Assembly: GCA_030544165.1 (NCBI GenBank)
Contig: JAUNRP010000004.1
Location: forward strand, 1-26,134
DNA length: 26,134 bases
Direction of reading: 5' to 3'
Source of the DNA: a bacterium
GTDB taxonomy: Bacteria > Actinomycetota > Actinomycetes > Actinomycetales > Actinomycetaceae
Below, in pieces: positions 7,645-14,590 of this stretch. The notes under the pieces were generated by a model. The model was not told the DNA's origin, did no database searches, and saw only the letters and a program-made list of their open reading frames with translations. The number at the start of each line of letters is the position of its first letter. Position 1 is the stretch's first letter. Made by a program: the position numbers and the translations under genes.

Positions 7645-8001
7645 CTACCGAGCGGTGTTGTCCCGCTTCTCCTTGATCTTCGCAGCCTTGCCGCGGAGGT
7701 TGCGGAGGTAGTAGAGCTTCGCACGGCGGACGTCACCGCGGGTGACCACCTCGATCTTCTCGATGGAGGGGGTGTGCACCGGGAAGAGGCGCTCCACGCC
7801 CACGCCGAAGGAGATCTTGCGGACCGTGAAGGTCTCGCGCACTCCCTCACCGGAGCGGGCGAGCACGATGCCCTGGAAGACCTGGACACGGGAGCGGGTG
7901 CCCTCGATGACCTTCACGTGCACCTTGACGGTGTCACCGGCCCGGAAGGCGGGGATGTCGCTCCGCAGCGACGGGGCATCGACGTGGTCGAGCTTCTGCA
8001 T
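7645..8001 (-). CDS. rplS: 50S ribosomal protein L19
   Basis: A 118-residue large-subunit protein located at the 30S-50S interface. Recognisable segments are IPAFRAGDTVKVHVKVIEG, RVQVFQGIVLAR, GVRETFTVRKISFGVGVER and LFPVHTPSIEKIEVV, followed by RAKLYYLRNLRGKAAKIKEKR. AGAGGA lies about 6 nt before the ATG at 8001. It is the last gene of the rpsP-KH-rimM-trmD-rplS cluster. It is separated from trmD by 132 bases, which may hold its own promoter and leader, and is followed by a strong terminator hairpin. Length and sequence are ordinary for the family. Confidence 0.97.
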   Translation of the reverse strand: MQKLDHVDAPSLRSDIPAFRAGDTVKVHVKVIEGTRSRVQVFQGIVLARSGEGVRETFTVRKISFGVGVERLFPVHTPSIEKIEVVTRGDVRRAKLYYLRNLRGKAAKIKEKRDNTAR

Positions 8002-8133
8002 GGTGTTCCTCTACTCGTACATGCCACCGGTCACGCACGCTTCCGCGGACTGGCCGCTTTCGAATGGTGAAACGTGTCTGTGGATCCCCGCCCCGGAGGC
8101 AGCCGCGGAATCCCTGAGCCGACACGTGCCGAA

Positions 8134-9528
8134 CTAGTCTGCCACAGCGCGAGGCGCGGATTCCAGCGGCGGACGGGCCCACACGGCGTCATTCATCTCA
8201 CGTCCGCCCACCTGGAAGGTGCGCCTGCCGCGCCGCTCGAATCCCGCCGCCGCGTAGAACTTCTGCGCGCGCCGGTTGCGGGCGTTGGTGCCGAGCCACA
8301 CCACCGCGAGGGGCTCGCCCTCGATGCGGACCCCTCCGAGCACCCTCAGCGTCTCGGTCAGGAGCGTGCGCGCCAGACCGCTCCCGTGGTACTCGGGAAG
8401 CACGTAGATCTTGGAGAGCTCCGCGGCCGGCCGCTCCCCCACCACCTCCGCCACGTCGGCGGCATAGGGCGCCTCGCCCGCGCTGCGCGGCAGCACCGAG
8501 AGGGTGTAGCCCGCGATCTCCCCGCCCATCTCCCCCGCGAGCACGAGGTATCGCTCGGAATCCGCCAGGTACTCCTCGAACCGCTCCCTTGTCAGGTGGG
8601 CGGCGATGAACTCGGCGATCGCCTCGGCATCGAGCTCGGGAGGACAGGCGAGCGGGAACGTGGCGGACGCCACCGAGGAGAGGCGAGCTGCGTCGTCGGG
8701 ACGGGCGGGACGTACCCGCAGCGGGACGGGGCCGGTGGCGGTCACCCCCCACCCGAGCGGGGCGAGGGTGCCGCGGTCGTCGGGGTACACCTGCTCGGGG
8801 GCGAGGGCGGCGAGCAGATCGGGGCGGCGGGCGGCGGTGCGCTCGAGCGCGCGGTCACGCCGCCAGCGGGCGATCCGTGCGTGGTGTCCGCCGAGCAGGA
8901 CCTCCGGCACCTCGTGGCCGCGCCACTGGATGGGGCGCGTGTAGACGGGGTACTCGAGCAGGCCGGCGGCACCGTGGGACTCCTCCTCGAGCGATTCGGG
9001 ATTGCCCACCACGCCGGGCAGGAGGCGCGCCACGGCCTCCACCAGCGCGAGCGCGGCCACCTCTCCCCCGTTCAGCACATAGTCCCCGAGCGAGAACTCG
9101 ATGGTCTCCATCCGCTCCGAGTAGTGCTCGGCCACGCGGGCATCGATCCCCTCGTAGCGCCCGCACGCGATCACCAGGTGGTCCGCGGTGGCGAGGTCCT
9201 CCACCGTGCGTTGCGTGAGCGGCATTCCCGACGGCGTGGGGATGGCCAGCACCGTGCGGTGCGGCTGGTCCGGGGTGCTGTCCGTGGGGGGCGCGGGCGC
9301 GCCGAGGACGTCGTCGAGCGCCCTGCCCCAGATGTCCGGCCTCATGACCATGCCGGCGCCCCCGCCGGCCGGGGAATCGTCCACGGTGCGGTGGGGATCG
9401 TCCGTCCAGTCGCGCAGGTCATGGACCTGGAGCTGGAGGGGGCCGCCGGAACCTGCGGCGCGGCCGATCAGGGAGAGCTCGAGGGGCCTGAGGTACTCCG
9501 GGAAGATCGAGACGATGTCGATCCTCAC
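8134..9528 (-). CDS. trmD: tRNA (guanine37-N1)-methyltransferase TrmD fused to a GNAT acetyltransferase
   Basis: A 464-residue fusion. Residues 1 to about 245 are TrmD, which methylates G37 N1 of tRNAs using S-adenosylmethionine. It shows MRIDIVSIFPEYL, DDSPAGGGAGMVMRPD, the knot-forming ACGRYEGIDAR and FSLGDYVLNGGEVAAL, PGVVGN, then YPVYTRP and PEVLLGGHHARIARWR. After a linker, residues about 268-455 form a GNAT domain: RVRPARPDDA start, motif A IYVLPEYHGSGLARTLL (Q/RxxGxG-like, acetyl-CoA binding) and motif B TNARNRRAQKFYAAAGF. Bacterial TrmD alone is about 240-260 residues. There is no stop or restart at the joint. GTG 9528 overlaps the rimM stop as GTGA. The acetylation substrate is unknown; ribosomal proteins or tRNA are guesses from context. 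Confidence 0.93.
   Translation of the reverse strand: MRIDIVSIFPEYLRPLELSLIGRAAGSGGPLQLQVHDLRDWTDDPHRTVDDSPAGGGAGMVMRPDIWGRALDDVLGAPAPPTDSTPDQPHRTVLAIPTPSGMPLTQRTVEDLATADHLVIACGRYEGIDARVAEHYSERMETIEFSLGDYVLNGGEVAALALVEAVARLLPGVVGNPESLEEESHGAAGLLEYPVYTRPIQWRGHEVPEVLLGGHHARIARWRRDRALERTAARRPDLLAALAPEQVYPDDRGTLAPLGWGVTATGPVPLRVRPARPDDAARLSSVASATFPLACPPELDAEAIAEFIAAHLTRERFEEYLADSERYLVLAGEMGGEIAGYTLSVLPRSAGEAPYAADVAEVVGERPAAELSKIYVLPEYHGSGLARTLLTETLRVLGGVRIEGEPLAVVWLGTNARNRRAQKFYAAAGFERRGRRTFQVGGREMNDAVWARPPLESAPRAVAD
8136..8141 (-). promoter_or_regulatory. Weak candidate -10 element for rplS
   Basis: CAGACT, preceded by TGG in the arrangement of an extended -10, overlaps the 3' end of the trmD fusion gene on the minus strand. 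No good -35 is seen. It would give rplS a leader of about 128 nt. Offered only because the trmD-rplS gap is long for an operon that is otherwise overlapping. Confidence 0.25.
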
Positions 9529-10034
9529 TCGTCCATCTCCCCGTCAAAGAGTCCCCCCGGGGGATCCACCACCACGGCGTCCTCGGAGACCTCGGGGACC
9601 AGGGCCTGGACGAACGGGACGCGGACGAGTCCACGGTCCGGGGTGCGGACCACGAGGAGGTCCTGGGCGGCGCCGGTCTCCACGTCCTCGACCGTTCCGA
9701 GTTCGGCCCCGCCCGTATCCCGGACGGGAAGGCCCTTCAGTTCGTGGAGGTACCACTCGTCCTCGGCCTCCTCCCACTCCTCGGTCTCGATGGAGAGCTC
9801 GGTGCCGCGCAGGGCCTCGGCGCCCGTGCGGTCCGTGACCTCCTCGAAGCGGAGCTGCCAGGAATCCCCGGAGCTGCGGACCTCGGCGATCGTGAGTTCG
9901 GGGAAGTCGGCCGAATCGGTGTCCAGGACCACGCCCGGCTGGAACCGGCCGGCCGGATCATCGGTGCGGACGTTGAGCTTGACGTGGCCCTTCAGCCCCT
10001 GGGCGCCGGCGATCGTGGCGACGGTGAGATCCAT
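9525..10034 (-). CDS. rimM: Ribosome maturation factor RimM
   Basis: A 169-residue 16S rRNA processing factor that binds S19 and assists late 30S head assembly. It starts MDLTVATIAGAQGLKGHVKLNVRTDDP, the typical RimM N-terminal domain, and later shows WYLHELKGLPVRD, GTVEDVETGAAQDLLVV and the PRC-barrel end VPFVQALVPEVSEDAVVVDPPGGLFD. There is no Shine-Dalgarno sequence before ATG 10034. Instead a -10-like GATACT at 10041-10046 ends exactly 6 nt before it, as expected for a leaderless mRNA. The stop overlaps the trmD start (GTGA). It follows a lipoprotein gene rather than the KH gene, its usual neighbour. Confidence 0.94.
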   Translation of the reverse strand: MDLTVATIAGAQGLKGHVKLNVRTDDPAGRFQPGVVLDTDSADFPELTIAEVRSSGDSWQLRFEEVTDRTGAEALRGTELSIETEEWEEAEDEWYLHELKGLPVRDTGGAELGTVEDVETGAAQDLLVVRTPDRGLVRVPFVQALVPEVSEDAVVVDPPGGLFDGEMDE

Positions 10035-10040
10035 GGGGTC

Positions 10041-10046
10041 AGTATC
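10041..10046 (-). promoter_or_regulatory. Candidate -10 element giving leaderless rimM mRNA
   Basis: GATACT on the minus strand fits the NANNNT core. Six bases (GACCCC) separate it from the rimM ATG, the spacing expected if the transcript starts at the initiation codon. No -35 of quality is seen. The absence of a ribosome-binding site supports the reading. Confidence 0.4.
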
Positions 10047-10080
10047 GCAAGAGCTCGGCCGCGTGCGGTAACGGCTCCGG

Positions 10081-11502
10081 TCAGGGCAGGAGCTGGATGG
10101 CGTCGAACCGGATCATGGTCTCGCCCTCCCAGGAGCGCGTCACGAACGTGGATCCGCAGGGGTCCTGGGCGAGCGTGAGGAAGTCCTCGGTCCTCCCCGG
10201 GTCCTGCGGGATCACGAACGGCTCGCCCCCGTCCAGGGGCAGGACGAGGATGCCGAGCGAATCGACCGCGGCGAGCAGGTTCTCCTCCGAGAGGCGCACG
10301 TCTGTCACCTCGGTGTCGAACGTCAGGACGGTGGCGCCCTCCGGTGTCCAGAGGAACGCGACCCCCGGGGTCTCGGGCGAGAGGTCGGAGACGATCGCGA
10401 TCGAGGCGGCCACGGCCCTGGCCTCGTCACCCGAGATCAGCGCGTCCACCCCGTTGAACCAGCCGTGTTCGGGGCCACCGCCGCGCAGGAGGGTGGTGGC
10501 CGGTGCCTCGCCCTCCGGGTCTGGAACGAGGTGGGAGATCGACCAGTCCCCCGCGGCCATCGGCTCTCCCGCCTTGGACTGCACCGAGACCACGCCGGCG
10601 CCGGTGGTGCGGGCGAGCATGGCCTTCTCCGCCTGCAGGCTCACCTCGCCCCCAGTGAGCGGGACGCCCCAGAGCCGGTCACAGGGCCCCTCGCCCGTGG
10701 CGGTGCAGCTCGTGATGTAGGCCCATCCTCCGCCCGACTGGAGGTTCCAGGTGAGGAGCTCCTCCTCCTCGAGCGGCACATCGGCCAGGGAGGCGATCAC
10801 CCGTGCCTCCGTCACGCCGGGGCTCGAGGCGAGGATCATGGCGTCCGAGAGCGGGTCCATCTCGGCCCCACCCGTTGCCGCCCGGAGCCACGTGACGTCC
10901 GAATCGGTGCCCGATTCGGTCCAGGTGAAGGCGAGGTCCTGGTGGGGAGGTTCGGGTGAGTCCGGGACCACCGTGCTCCAGCCGGGAGCATCCGGCAGGC
11001 CGTCCTCGAAGAGGTCCGCACCCACCACCAGTGCGCCGAGGGTGACCGGATCCCCGGGGATGGCGGCGTGGAGGGTGCCCTCGCAGGCGCCGTACACACC
11101 GTAGGTGGGACCGGCGGCCTCATCCATGGAGAGGGTGGCCGTGCGTTCGAAGTCGGTGCCCTCCTCGCCCATGCGAATCTCGGAGCCCTCGATCACGCGG
11201 GTGACCTCGATGGGATTCCCGTCCGGATCGAAGAGCTCGAGCAGAGACCAGTCCGGGTCCACGCCGTCCGTGGGTGCCTCGGTGGGCTCGGGCGTGGGTG
11301 TGGGCGTGGCCGTGGCAGCCACCGGAGAGGGTTCGGGAGTGGGTTCGAGTGTGGTGGGCTCGGGAGACGGGGCCGCGGTGGTGGCGGCGGACGGGGTGGG
11401 GTCCTGCGTGGGGACCACCGGATCGGTGCCACCGGTGCAGGCGCCCAGCGCCAGCGCAGAGGCCAGCGCCAGCGCTGCGGCCGCTGGGTGTTGACGTCTC
11501 AT
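10081..11502 (-). CDS. Lipoprotein of unknown function inside the rpsP-rimM operon
   Basis: A 473-residue protein with a lipoprotein signal peptide: MRRQHPAAAALALASALALGACTGG, lipobox LGAC with C22. A Thr/Pro/Glu-rich, probably disordered linker (about 23-82) tethers the rest to the membrane outer face. The globular part (83-473) has repeated beta-rich stretches with acidic turns, for example AFLWTPEGATVLTFDTEVTDV then LLAAVDSLGILVLPLDGGEPFVI, which suggest a beta-propeller-like fold, not proven. Cys residues are few (one pair in ITSCTATGEGPCDR). I do not recognise the family. GGGAGGA precedes ATG 11502 at a good distance; an in-frame start 60 nt upstream is less likely. It sits between KH and rimM, behind a terminator hairpin. 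Confidence 0.85.
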   Translation of the reverse strand: MRRQHPAAAALALASALALGACTGGTDPVVPTQDPTPSAATTAAPSPEPTTLEPTPEPSPVAATATPTPTPEPTEAPTDGVDPDWSLLELFDPDGNPIEVTRVIEGSEIRMGEEGTDFERTATLSMDEAAGPTYGVYGACEGTLHAAIPGDPVTLGALVVGADLFEDGLPDAPGWSTVVPDSPEPPHQDLAFTWTESGTDSDVTWLRAATGGAEMDPLSDAMILASSPGVTEARVIASLADVPLEEEELLTWNLQSGGGWAYITSCTATGEGPCDRLWGVPLTGGEVSLQAEKAMLARTTGAGVVSVQSKAGEPMAAGDWSISHLVPDPEGEAPATTLLRGGGPEHGWFNGVDALISGDEARAVAASIAIVSDLSPETPGVAFLWTPEGATVLTFDTEVTDVRLSEENLLAAVDSLGILVLPLDGGEPFVIPQDPGRTEDFLTLAQDPCGSTFVTRSWEGETMIRFDAIQLLP

Positions 11503-11574
11503 GGCTCGGTCCTCCCACCTCGTGGTTCCATTCTCCCCCACGCGAGCGGCCCCGGGCACCACTCCCGGAGGTGG

Positions 11575-11611
11575 GGAAGCCCCGCACCCCTTCCAGGGGT
11601 ACGGGGCTTCC
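11575..11611 (-). terminator. Hairpin terminator after the KH protein gene
   Basis: A stem of about 16-17 bp around GGAAGCCCCG...CGGGGCTTCC, just after the KH gene stop. The single irregular pair is a G-U wobble in minus-strand RNA but an A-C mismatch in plus-strand RNA, so the structure favours the minus strand. No T-run follows. It would separate rpsP-KH from the lipoprotein gene. Confidence 0.75.
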
Positions 11612-11628
11612 TCGGTGAGGCGGGCGCC

Positions 11629-11865
11629 TCAGCGTCCGTCGGTGTCCACCACGTCCACGCGGACCGGGCCCTTGGCGATCGAGCCGATCACGGTGCGCAG
11701 CGCCTTGGCGGTGCGGCCGGAGCGTCCGATCACGCGTCCCAGGTCCTCCGGGTGAACACGGACCTCGAGCATCTCGCCGCGGCGCATGTTCTTGGAGGTC
11801 ACGCGGACATCGTCCGGATGGTCCACGATCCCGCGGACCAGGTGGTCGAGGGCGTCGGCCAACAT
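11629..11865 (-). CDS. khpA: KH-domain RNA-binding protein (KhpA/YlqC family)
   Basis: A 78-residue single-KH protein of the KhpA/YlqC (UPF0109) family, normally encoded between rpsP and rimM. It contains LEVRVHPEDLGRVIGRSGRTAKALR with the RNA-gripping GxxG loop GRSG (47-50), flanked by the expected alpha and beta segments. The product is a small cytoplasmic RNA-binding protein; in Firmicutes it acts with KhpB on cell division and elongation transcripts, and its role here is inferred. The start ATG 11865 overlaps the rpsP stop by one base (TGATG), so translation is coupled to S16 synthesis. The gene ends just before a strong hairpin. Confidence 0.95.
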   Translation of the reverse strand: MLADALDHLVRGIVDHPDDVRVTSKNMRRGEMLEVRVHPEDLGRVIGRSGRTAKALRTVIGSIAKGPVRVDVVDTDGR

Positions 11866-12398
11866 CAGGCCTCCTCGGTCGCCTCGGGGGCGTCCTCCGC
11901 CGGGGTCTCCTCGGCAGCGGCCTCCTCAGCGGGCGCCTCGGCATCGGGAGCGGCCTCCTCGGCCGGAGCCTCCGCAGCGGCGGCCTCAGCGGCAGCGGCC
12001 TCCTCGGAGGCCTTCTTCTCGGCCTCCTTGGCCTCGGACGCCTTGGCCTTCTTCAGCTCGGCCTCGGCCTCGGCGGCCTTGATGGCCTCCTCGGCGGAGT
12101 CCTTCGCGGAGCGGCCCTTGAGGGTGCCCTCCTGGCCGTAGAGGCCCTTGTGCTTCTGCCAGTCGCCGGTCACCTTGAGGAGTGCGGCCACCTGCTCGGT
12201 GGGCTGTGCGCCCACGCCGAGCCAGTAGAGGGCCCGCTCGGAGTTGATCTCGATGTACGAGGGGTCCTCCGTGGGGTGGTACTTGCCGATCTCCTCGATG
12301 GCACGGCCATCGCGCTTGGAGCGCGAGTCCATGACAACAACGCGGTAGTACGGGGCGCGCATCTTGCCCATGCGCTTGAGTCGAATCTTGACAGCCAC
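11865..12398 (-). CDS. rpsP: 30S ribosomal protein S16 with long Ala/Glu tail
   Basis: A 177-residue S16. Residues 1 to about 95 are the standard protein: AVKIRLKRMGKMRAPYYRVV, DSRSKRDGRAIEEIGKY, PTE and ALYWLGVGAQPTEQVAALLK. S16 is an early 16S-binding assembly protein. Residues about 98-177 are an added tail: a charged Ala/Glu/Lys segment (probably helical, AEAELKKAKASEAKEAEKK) and then an almost pure Ala/Glu/Pro stretch. Typical S16 proteins have 80-100 residues. The start is GTG 12398, fixed by the conserved N-terminus, with AGGAGA about 11 nt upstream. The stop overlaps the KH gene start. A promoter candidate lies about 135-165 bases upstream. Confidence 0.96.
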   Translation of the reverse strand: MAVKIRLKRMGKMRAPYYRVVVMDSRSKRDGRAIEEIGKYHPTEDPSYIEINSERALYWLGVGAQPTEQVAALLKVTGDWQKHKGLYGQEGTLKGRSAKDSAEEAIKAAEAEAELKKAKASEAKEAEKKASEEAAAAEAAAAEAPAEEAAPDAEAPAEEAAAEETPAEDAPEATEEA

Positions 12399-12532
12399 TT
12401 GTGTGGTTTCTCCTGTGATCTCTTCTGTGAGCGGCACCTGCTCGCCCGGTGGGTTTCGGGACCCGGATGCCTCTCGGGGACATGGCGTGGGCACAGGTGA
12501 GAGGGGCCCGTGCCCGCCAAGTACGCCTGCCC

Positions 12533-12562
12533 ATTGTGCCAGAGTCCCCCTGCGGGCGTGAA
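12533..12562 (-). promoter_or_regulatory. rpsP operon promoter
   Basis: On the minus strand TTCACG (12557-12562) and CACAAT (12533-12538) are 18 bases apart, with TGG directly before the -10. The predicted start, near 12526, leaves a leader of about 128 nt before the rpsP GTG. The context (upstream of a ribosomal operon, downstream of a terminator hairpin) supports it. Confidence 0.6.
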
Positions 12563-12586
12563 CCGTGGCCCACCCCGGAAGAGGCC

Positions 12587-12618
12587 GGTGGCGGGTGCGA
12601 TCCCTCACACCCGCCACC
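12587..12618 (-). terminator. Hairpin terminator after the ABC permease gene
   Basis: GGTGGCGGGTG and CACCCGCCACC form a perfect 11-bp stem around a 10-nt loop, 55 bases past the permease stop codon and upstream of the rpsP promoter candidate. No T-run follows. Confidence 0.65.
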
Positions 12619-12672
12619 TCCCGCCCGTCGTCGCCCCCCGTCCCGGGCCCTCCACCCGGGTGAGGAACGGGG

Positions 12673-13437
12673 CTAGTCCACCTGGATCCTGCGCAGGAAG
12701 AGGGCGTATGCCCCGAATCCCAAGACGGCGAGGATGAGGTACTGGGCCAGCCCGAAGCTGGTCAGCCACTCGTACCACTGCCAGTCGAACTTCTCGGCCA
12801 GCACGGGCAGCACCACGAACAGCAGGAGCAGCGCACCAACGCCGATGATCCAGTGGAACCGGATGAAGAGGAGGCCCACGGCGTGCCCGAATGCGAGGAG
12901 TGAGAGCGTGGCAAGGCCCGCCACGGCCACCATCCCGGCGGCTGAACCGAGGCCGGAGCCGAACCAGTCGGTCTGGAAGAGCGAATCGGTCTGCTGGATC
13001 CCGGCGAGGCGCTCGGTGAACAGGATGGCGAACGCCAGGACGGTGAGGGCGAGCGCCCCCACCAGCGCGCCGATGCCCGTGGCGATGGTGATGTTGGTGC
13101 GGGTCGCACCGGTGGTGAGCGGCACCCGGATGTAGCCGGAGCCGATCACGATGCTGTGGACGAACGCCGAGATCATCGCCGCGGCCAGGGGGATGCCCAG
13201 CCATGTGACGGCGAACGTGATGGTGGTGATCGCGCTCCCGTCCGGCTCCTCGTACGTCACCGTGCCGGTTTCGATGCCAAAGATCTTCAGGCCCACCCAG
13301 AGGGCGCCCGAGATCGCCGCTCCCACCAGGGTGGCGATGCCGATGGTCTGGAGGATGGACAGGGAGTAGATCGTGGAGAGCCTGGTGAGCTGCGCGGTGT
13401 TCGCGGTCCGCGCGCGGGTCATGGTGGCGGCGGTCAT
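12673..13437 (-). CDS. ABC transporter permease
   Basis: A 254-residue integral membrane protein with about six hydrophobic segments: IYSLSILQTIGIATLVGAAI, TFAVTWLGIPLAAAMISAF, the GIGALVGALALTVLAFAIL region, SAAGMVAVAGLATLSLLAFG, the GVGALLLLFVVLP region and YLILAVLGFGAYALF. It resembles single-domain permeases of YtrB-type ABC systems, but the sequence does not name a substrate. Its ATG at 13437 overlaps the ATPase stop (ATGA), and it ends the gntR-ATPase-permease operon. A loop around residues 75-95 and a segment around 145-165 are polar and probably exposed. Exporter or immunity functions are common for this architecture but unproven here. Confidence 0.88.
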   Translation of the reverse strand: MTAATMTRARTANTAQLTRLSTIYSLSILQTIGIATLVGAAISGALWVGLKIFGIETGTVTYEEPDGSAITTITFAVTWLGIPLAAAMISAFVHSIVIGSGYIRVPLTTGATRTNITIATGIGALVGALALTVLAFAILFTERLAGIQQTDSLFQTDWFGSGLGSAAGMVAVAGLATLSLLAFGHAVGLLFIRFHWIIGVGALLLLFVVLPVLAEKFDWQWYEWLTSFGLAQYLILAVLGFGAYALFLRRIQVD

Positions 13438-14186
13438 CGTGCCGCTCCTTCCGTGTGGGCCCCGCTGACGGCCACGAGGACGTCGGTGAGCGAGGCGAGC
13501 CTGCCATTGGTGGAGAACTGCCGGCGGACCTCGTCGGTCTCACCGGAGGCGGCCACGCGGCCGCGGTTCAGCACGATCACGTCCTCCATGAGGTCCTCCA
13601 CCTCGTCCAGGAGGTGGGAGGAGAGGAGGATCGTGCGCGGATGGGCCACGTAGTCGGCCATCATCTGGTCGTAGAACATCCGACGCGCCACGGCATCCAT
13701 GCCGAGGTAGACCTCGTCCACCATGGTGAGCGGGGCGCGCGATGCCAGCGCGATCGCCACGGAGAGCGCGGAGCGCTTGCCGCGGGAGAGCTGTTCGGGC
13801 TTGCCCTTGATCCGCACCTCGAACAGATCGAGGAGCTGGCGGGCGTACTCGCCGTCCCAGTTGGGCCGCAGGTCCGCCATCCAGGAGAGCGTCTCGCGGG
13901 TCTTCATGTCCTCGAACACTCCCCCCTTCTCCCTCATGAGGCAGACCTGGGTGGTGATCTCCGCGTTCTCCCAGGGGGGCTGGCCTCCCACGAGGAGGCG
14001 GCCCTTCTGGACGGGGCGGAGCGCGGCGGCCAGCCCGAGCAGGGTGGTCTTTCCGGCGCCGTTGCGGCCCACGAGGCCGGTGATGGTGCCGGGCCGCACG
14101 GTGGCGGTGGCGTTCTCGAGGGCGGTCACGTCCCCGAAGCGGTGGACGAGGTTCTCGAACTCGAACCCGATGGGCGCGGTGGTCAT
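13434..14186 (-). CDS. ABC transporter ATP-binding protein, atypical motifs
   Basis: A 250-residue ATPase subunit. Walker A is GRNGAGKTT (40-48), the Q-loop residue Q80 lies in TTQVCLMREKGG, and the H-loop is SSHLLDEVED (H191). Two motifs depart from consensus: the signature LSGGQ is LSRGK (133-137), and the Walker B region reads LTMVDEVYLGMD with D157/E158 kept but Val in place of the usual Pro of DEP. The catalytic residues needed for ATP hydrolysis are nevertheless present. It partners with the overlapping permease gene (ATGA) and overlaps the upstream GntR gene (ATGA). The YtrB-like assignment comes from the regulator type and short length. The substrate is unknown. Confidence 0.93.
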   Translation of the reverse strand: MTTAPIGFEFENLVHRFGDVTALENATATVRPGTITGLVGRNGAGKTTLLGLAAALRPVQKGRLLVGGQPPWENAEITTQVCLMREKGGVFEDMKTRETLSWMADLRPNWDGEYARQLLDLFEVRIKGKPEQLSRGKRSALSVAIALASRAPLTMVDEVYLGMDAVARRMFYDQMMADYVAHPRTILLSSHLLDEVEDLMEDVIVLNRGRVAASGETDEVRRQFSTNGRLASLTDVLVAVSGAHTEGAAR

Positions 14187-14545
14187 TTCTTCTCCCCGGT
14201 GATGTAGTCGATGAGCGCGGTGCGCGGGATGCCCAGCACCTCGGCGCGCTCGATGGCGGGCGCCAGGGTCTCGGTGAAGTAGCCCTCCCGGAGGCCGTCC
14301 ACCAGTTGGCTGTGGGCACCCTCCGCCACGAACATTCCCATGCCGCGGCGCTTGTAGATCAGGCCCTCGTCCACGAGAAGGTTCATCGCCTTCGCCGCGG
14401 TGGCCGGATTGATGCGATACGTGGTGGCGTACTGCGTGGTGGACATGATCTGGTCCTCCCCTTTCAACTCACCGGAGAGGATCCCGTCCCGGATCTGATC
14501 CGCGATCTGTAGGTAGATCGGCGAACGATCGTCGAATGAATCCAT
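14183..14545 (-). CDS. GntR family regulator, YtrA subfamily
   Basis: A 120-residue transcription factor. The winged helix covers about residues 8-75: SPIYLQIADQIRDGILSGEL, the helix-turn-helix region QYATTYRINPATAAKAMNLL and the wing GLIYKRRGMGMFVAEGA. Only a short helical C-terminal part (about 45 residues) follows, which defines the YtrA subfamily; these proteins usually repress adjacent ABC transporter operons. GGAAGGAGG lies before ATG 14545. It is the first gene of an operon in which each gene overlaps the next by ATGA. A perfect 11-bp inverted repeat covers its promoter, which strongly suggests autoregulation. The inducer is unknown; cell-envelope antibiotics induce some relatives. Confidence 0.94.
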   Translation of the reverse strand: MDSFDDRSPIYLQIADQIRDGILSGELKGEDQIMSTTQYATTYRINPATAAKAMNLLVDEGLIYKRRGMGMFVAEGAHSQLVDGLREGYFTETLAPAIERAEVLGIPRTALIDYITGEKK

Positions 14546-14554
14546 GCCTCCTCC

Positions 14555-14590
14555 TTCCGTGGTTCGTTACATGACTAATGAACCACGGAA
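14555..14590. promoter_or_regulatory. Probable operator of the GntR/ABC operon
   Basis: TTCCGTGGTTC (14555-14565) and GAACCACGGAA (14580-14590) are a perfect 11-bp inverted repeat separated by 14 bases. The inner bases GTTA and TAAT extend the symmetry partly. It lies between the candidate -35 and the gntR ribosome-binding site, so a bound dimer would block transcription. Confidence 0.7.

Larger units (their letters stand above)
12399..12672. other. Intergenic region upstream of rpsP
   Basis: These 274 bases hold no gene I can support. They contain a terminator-like hairpin for the upstream ABC operon (12587-12618), the rpsP promoter candidate (12533-12562), and an rpsP leader of about 128 nt with a 6-bp inverted repeat (GGGCAC/GTGCCC, 12489-12494 and 12510-12515). 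Confidence 0.6.
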
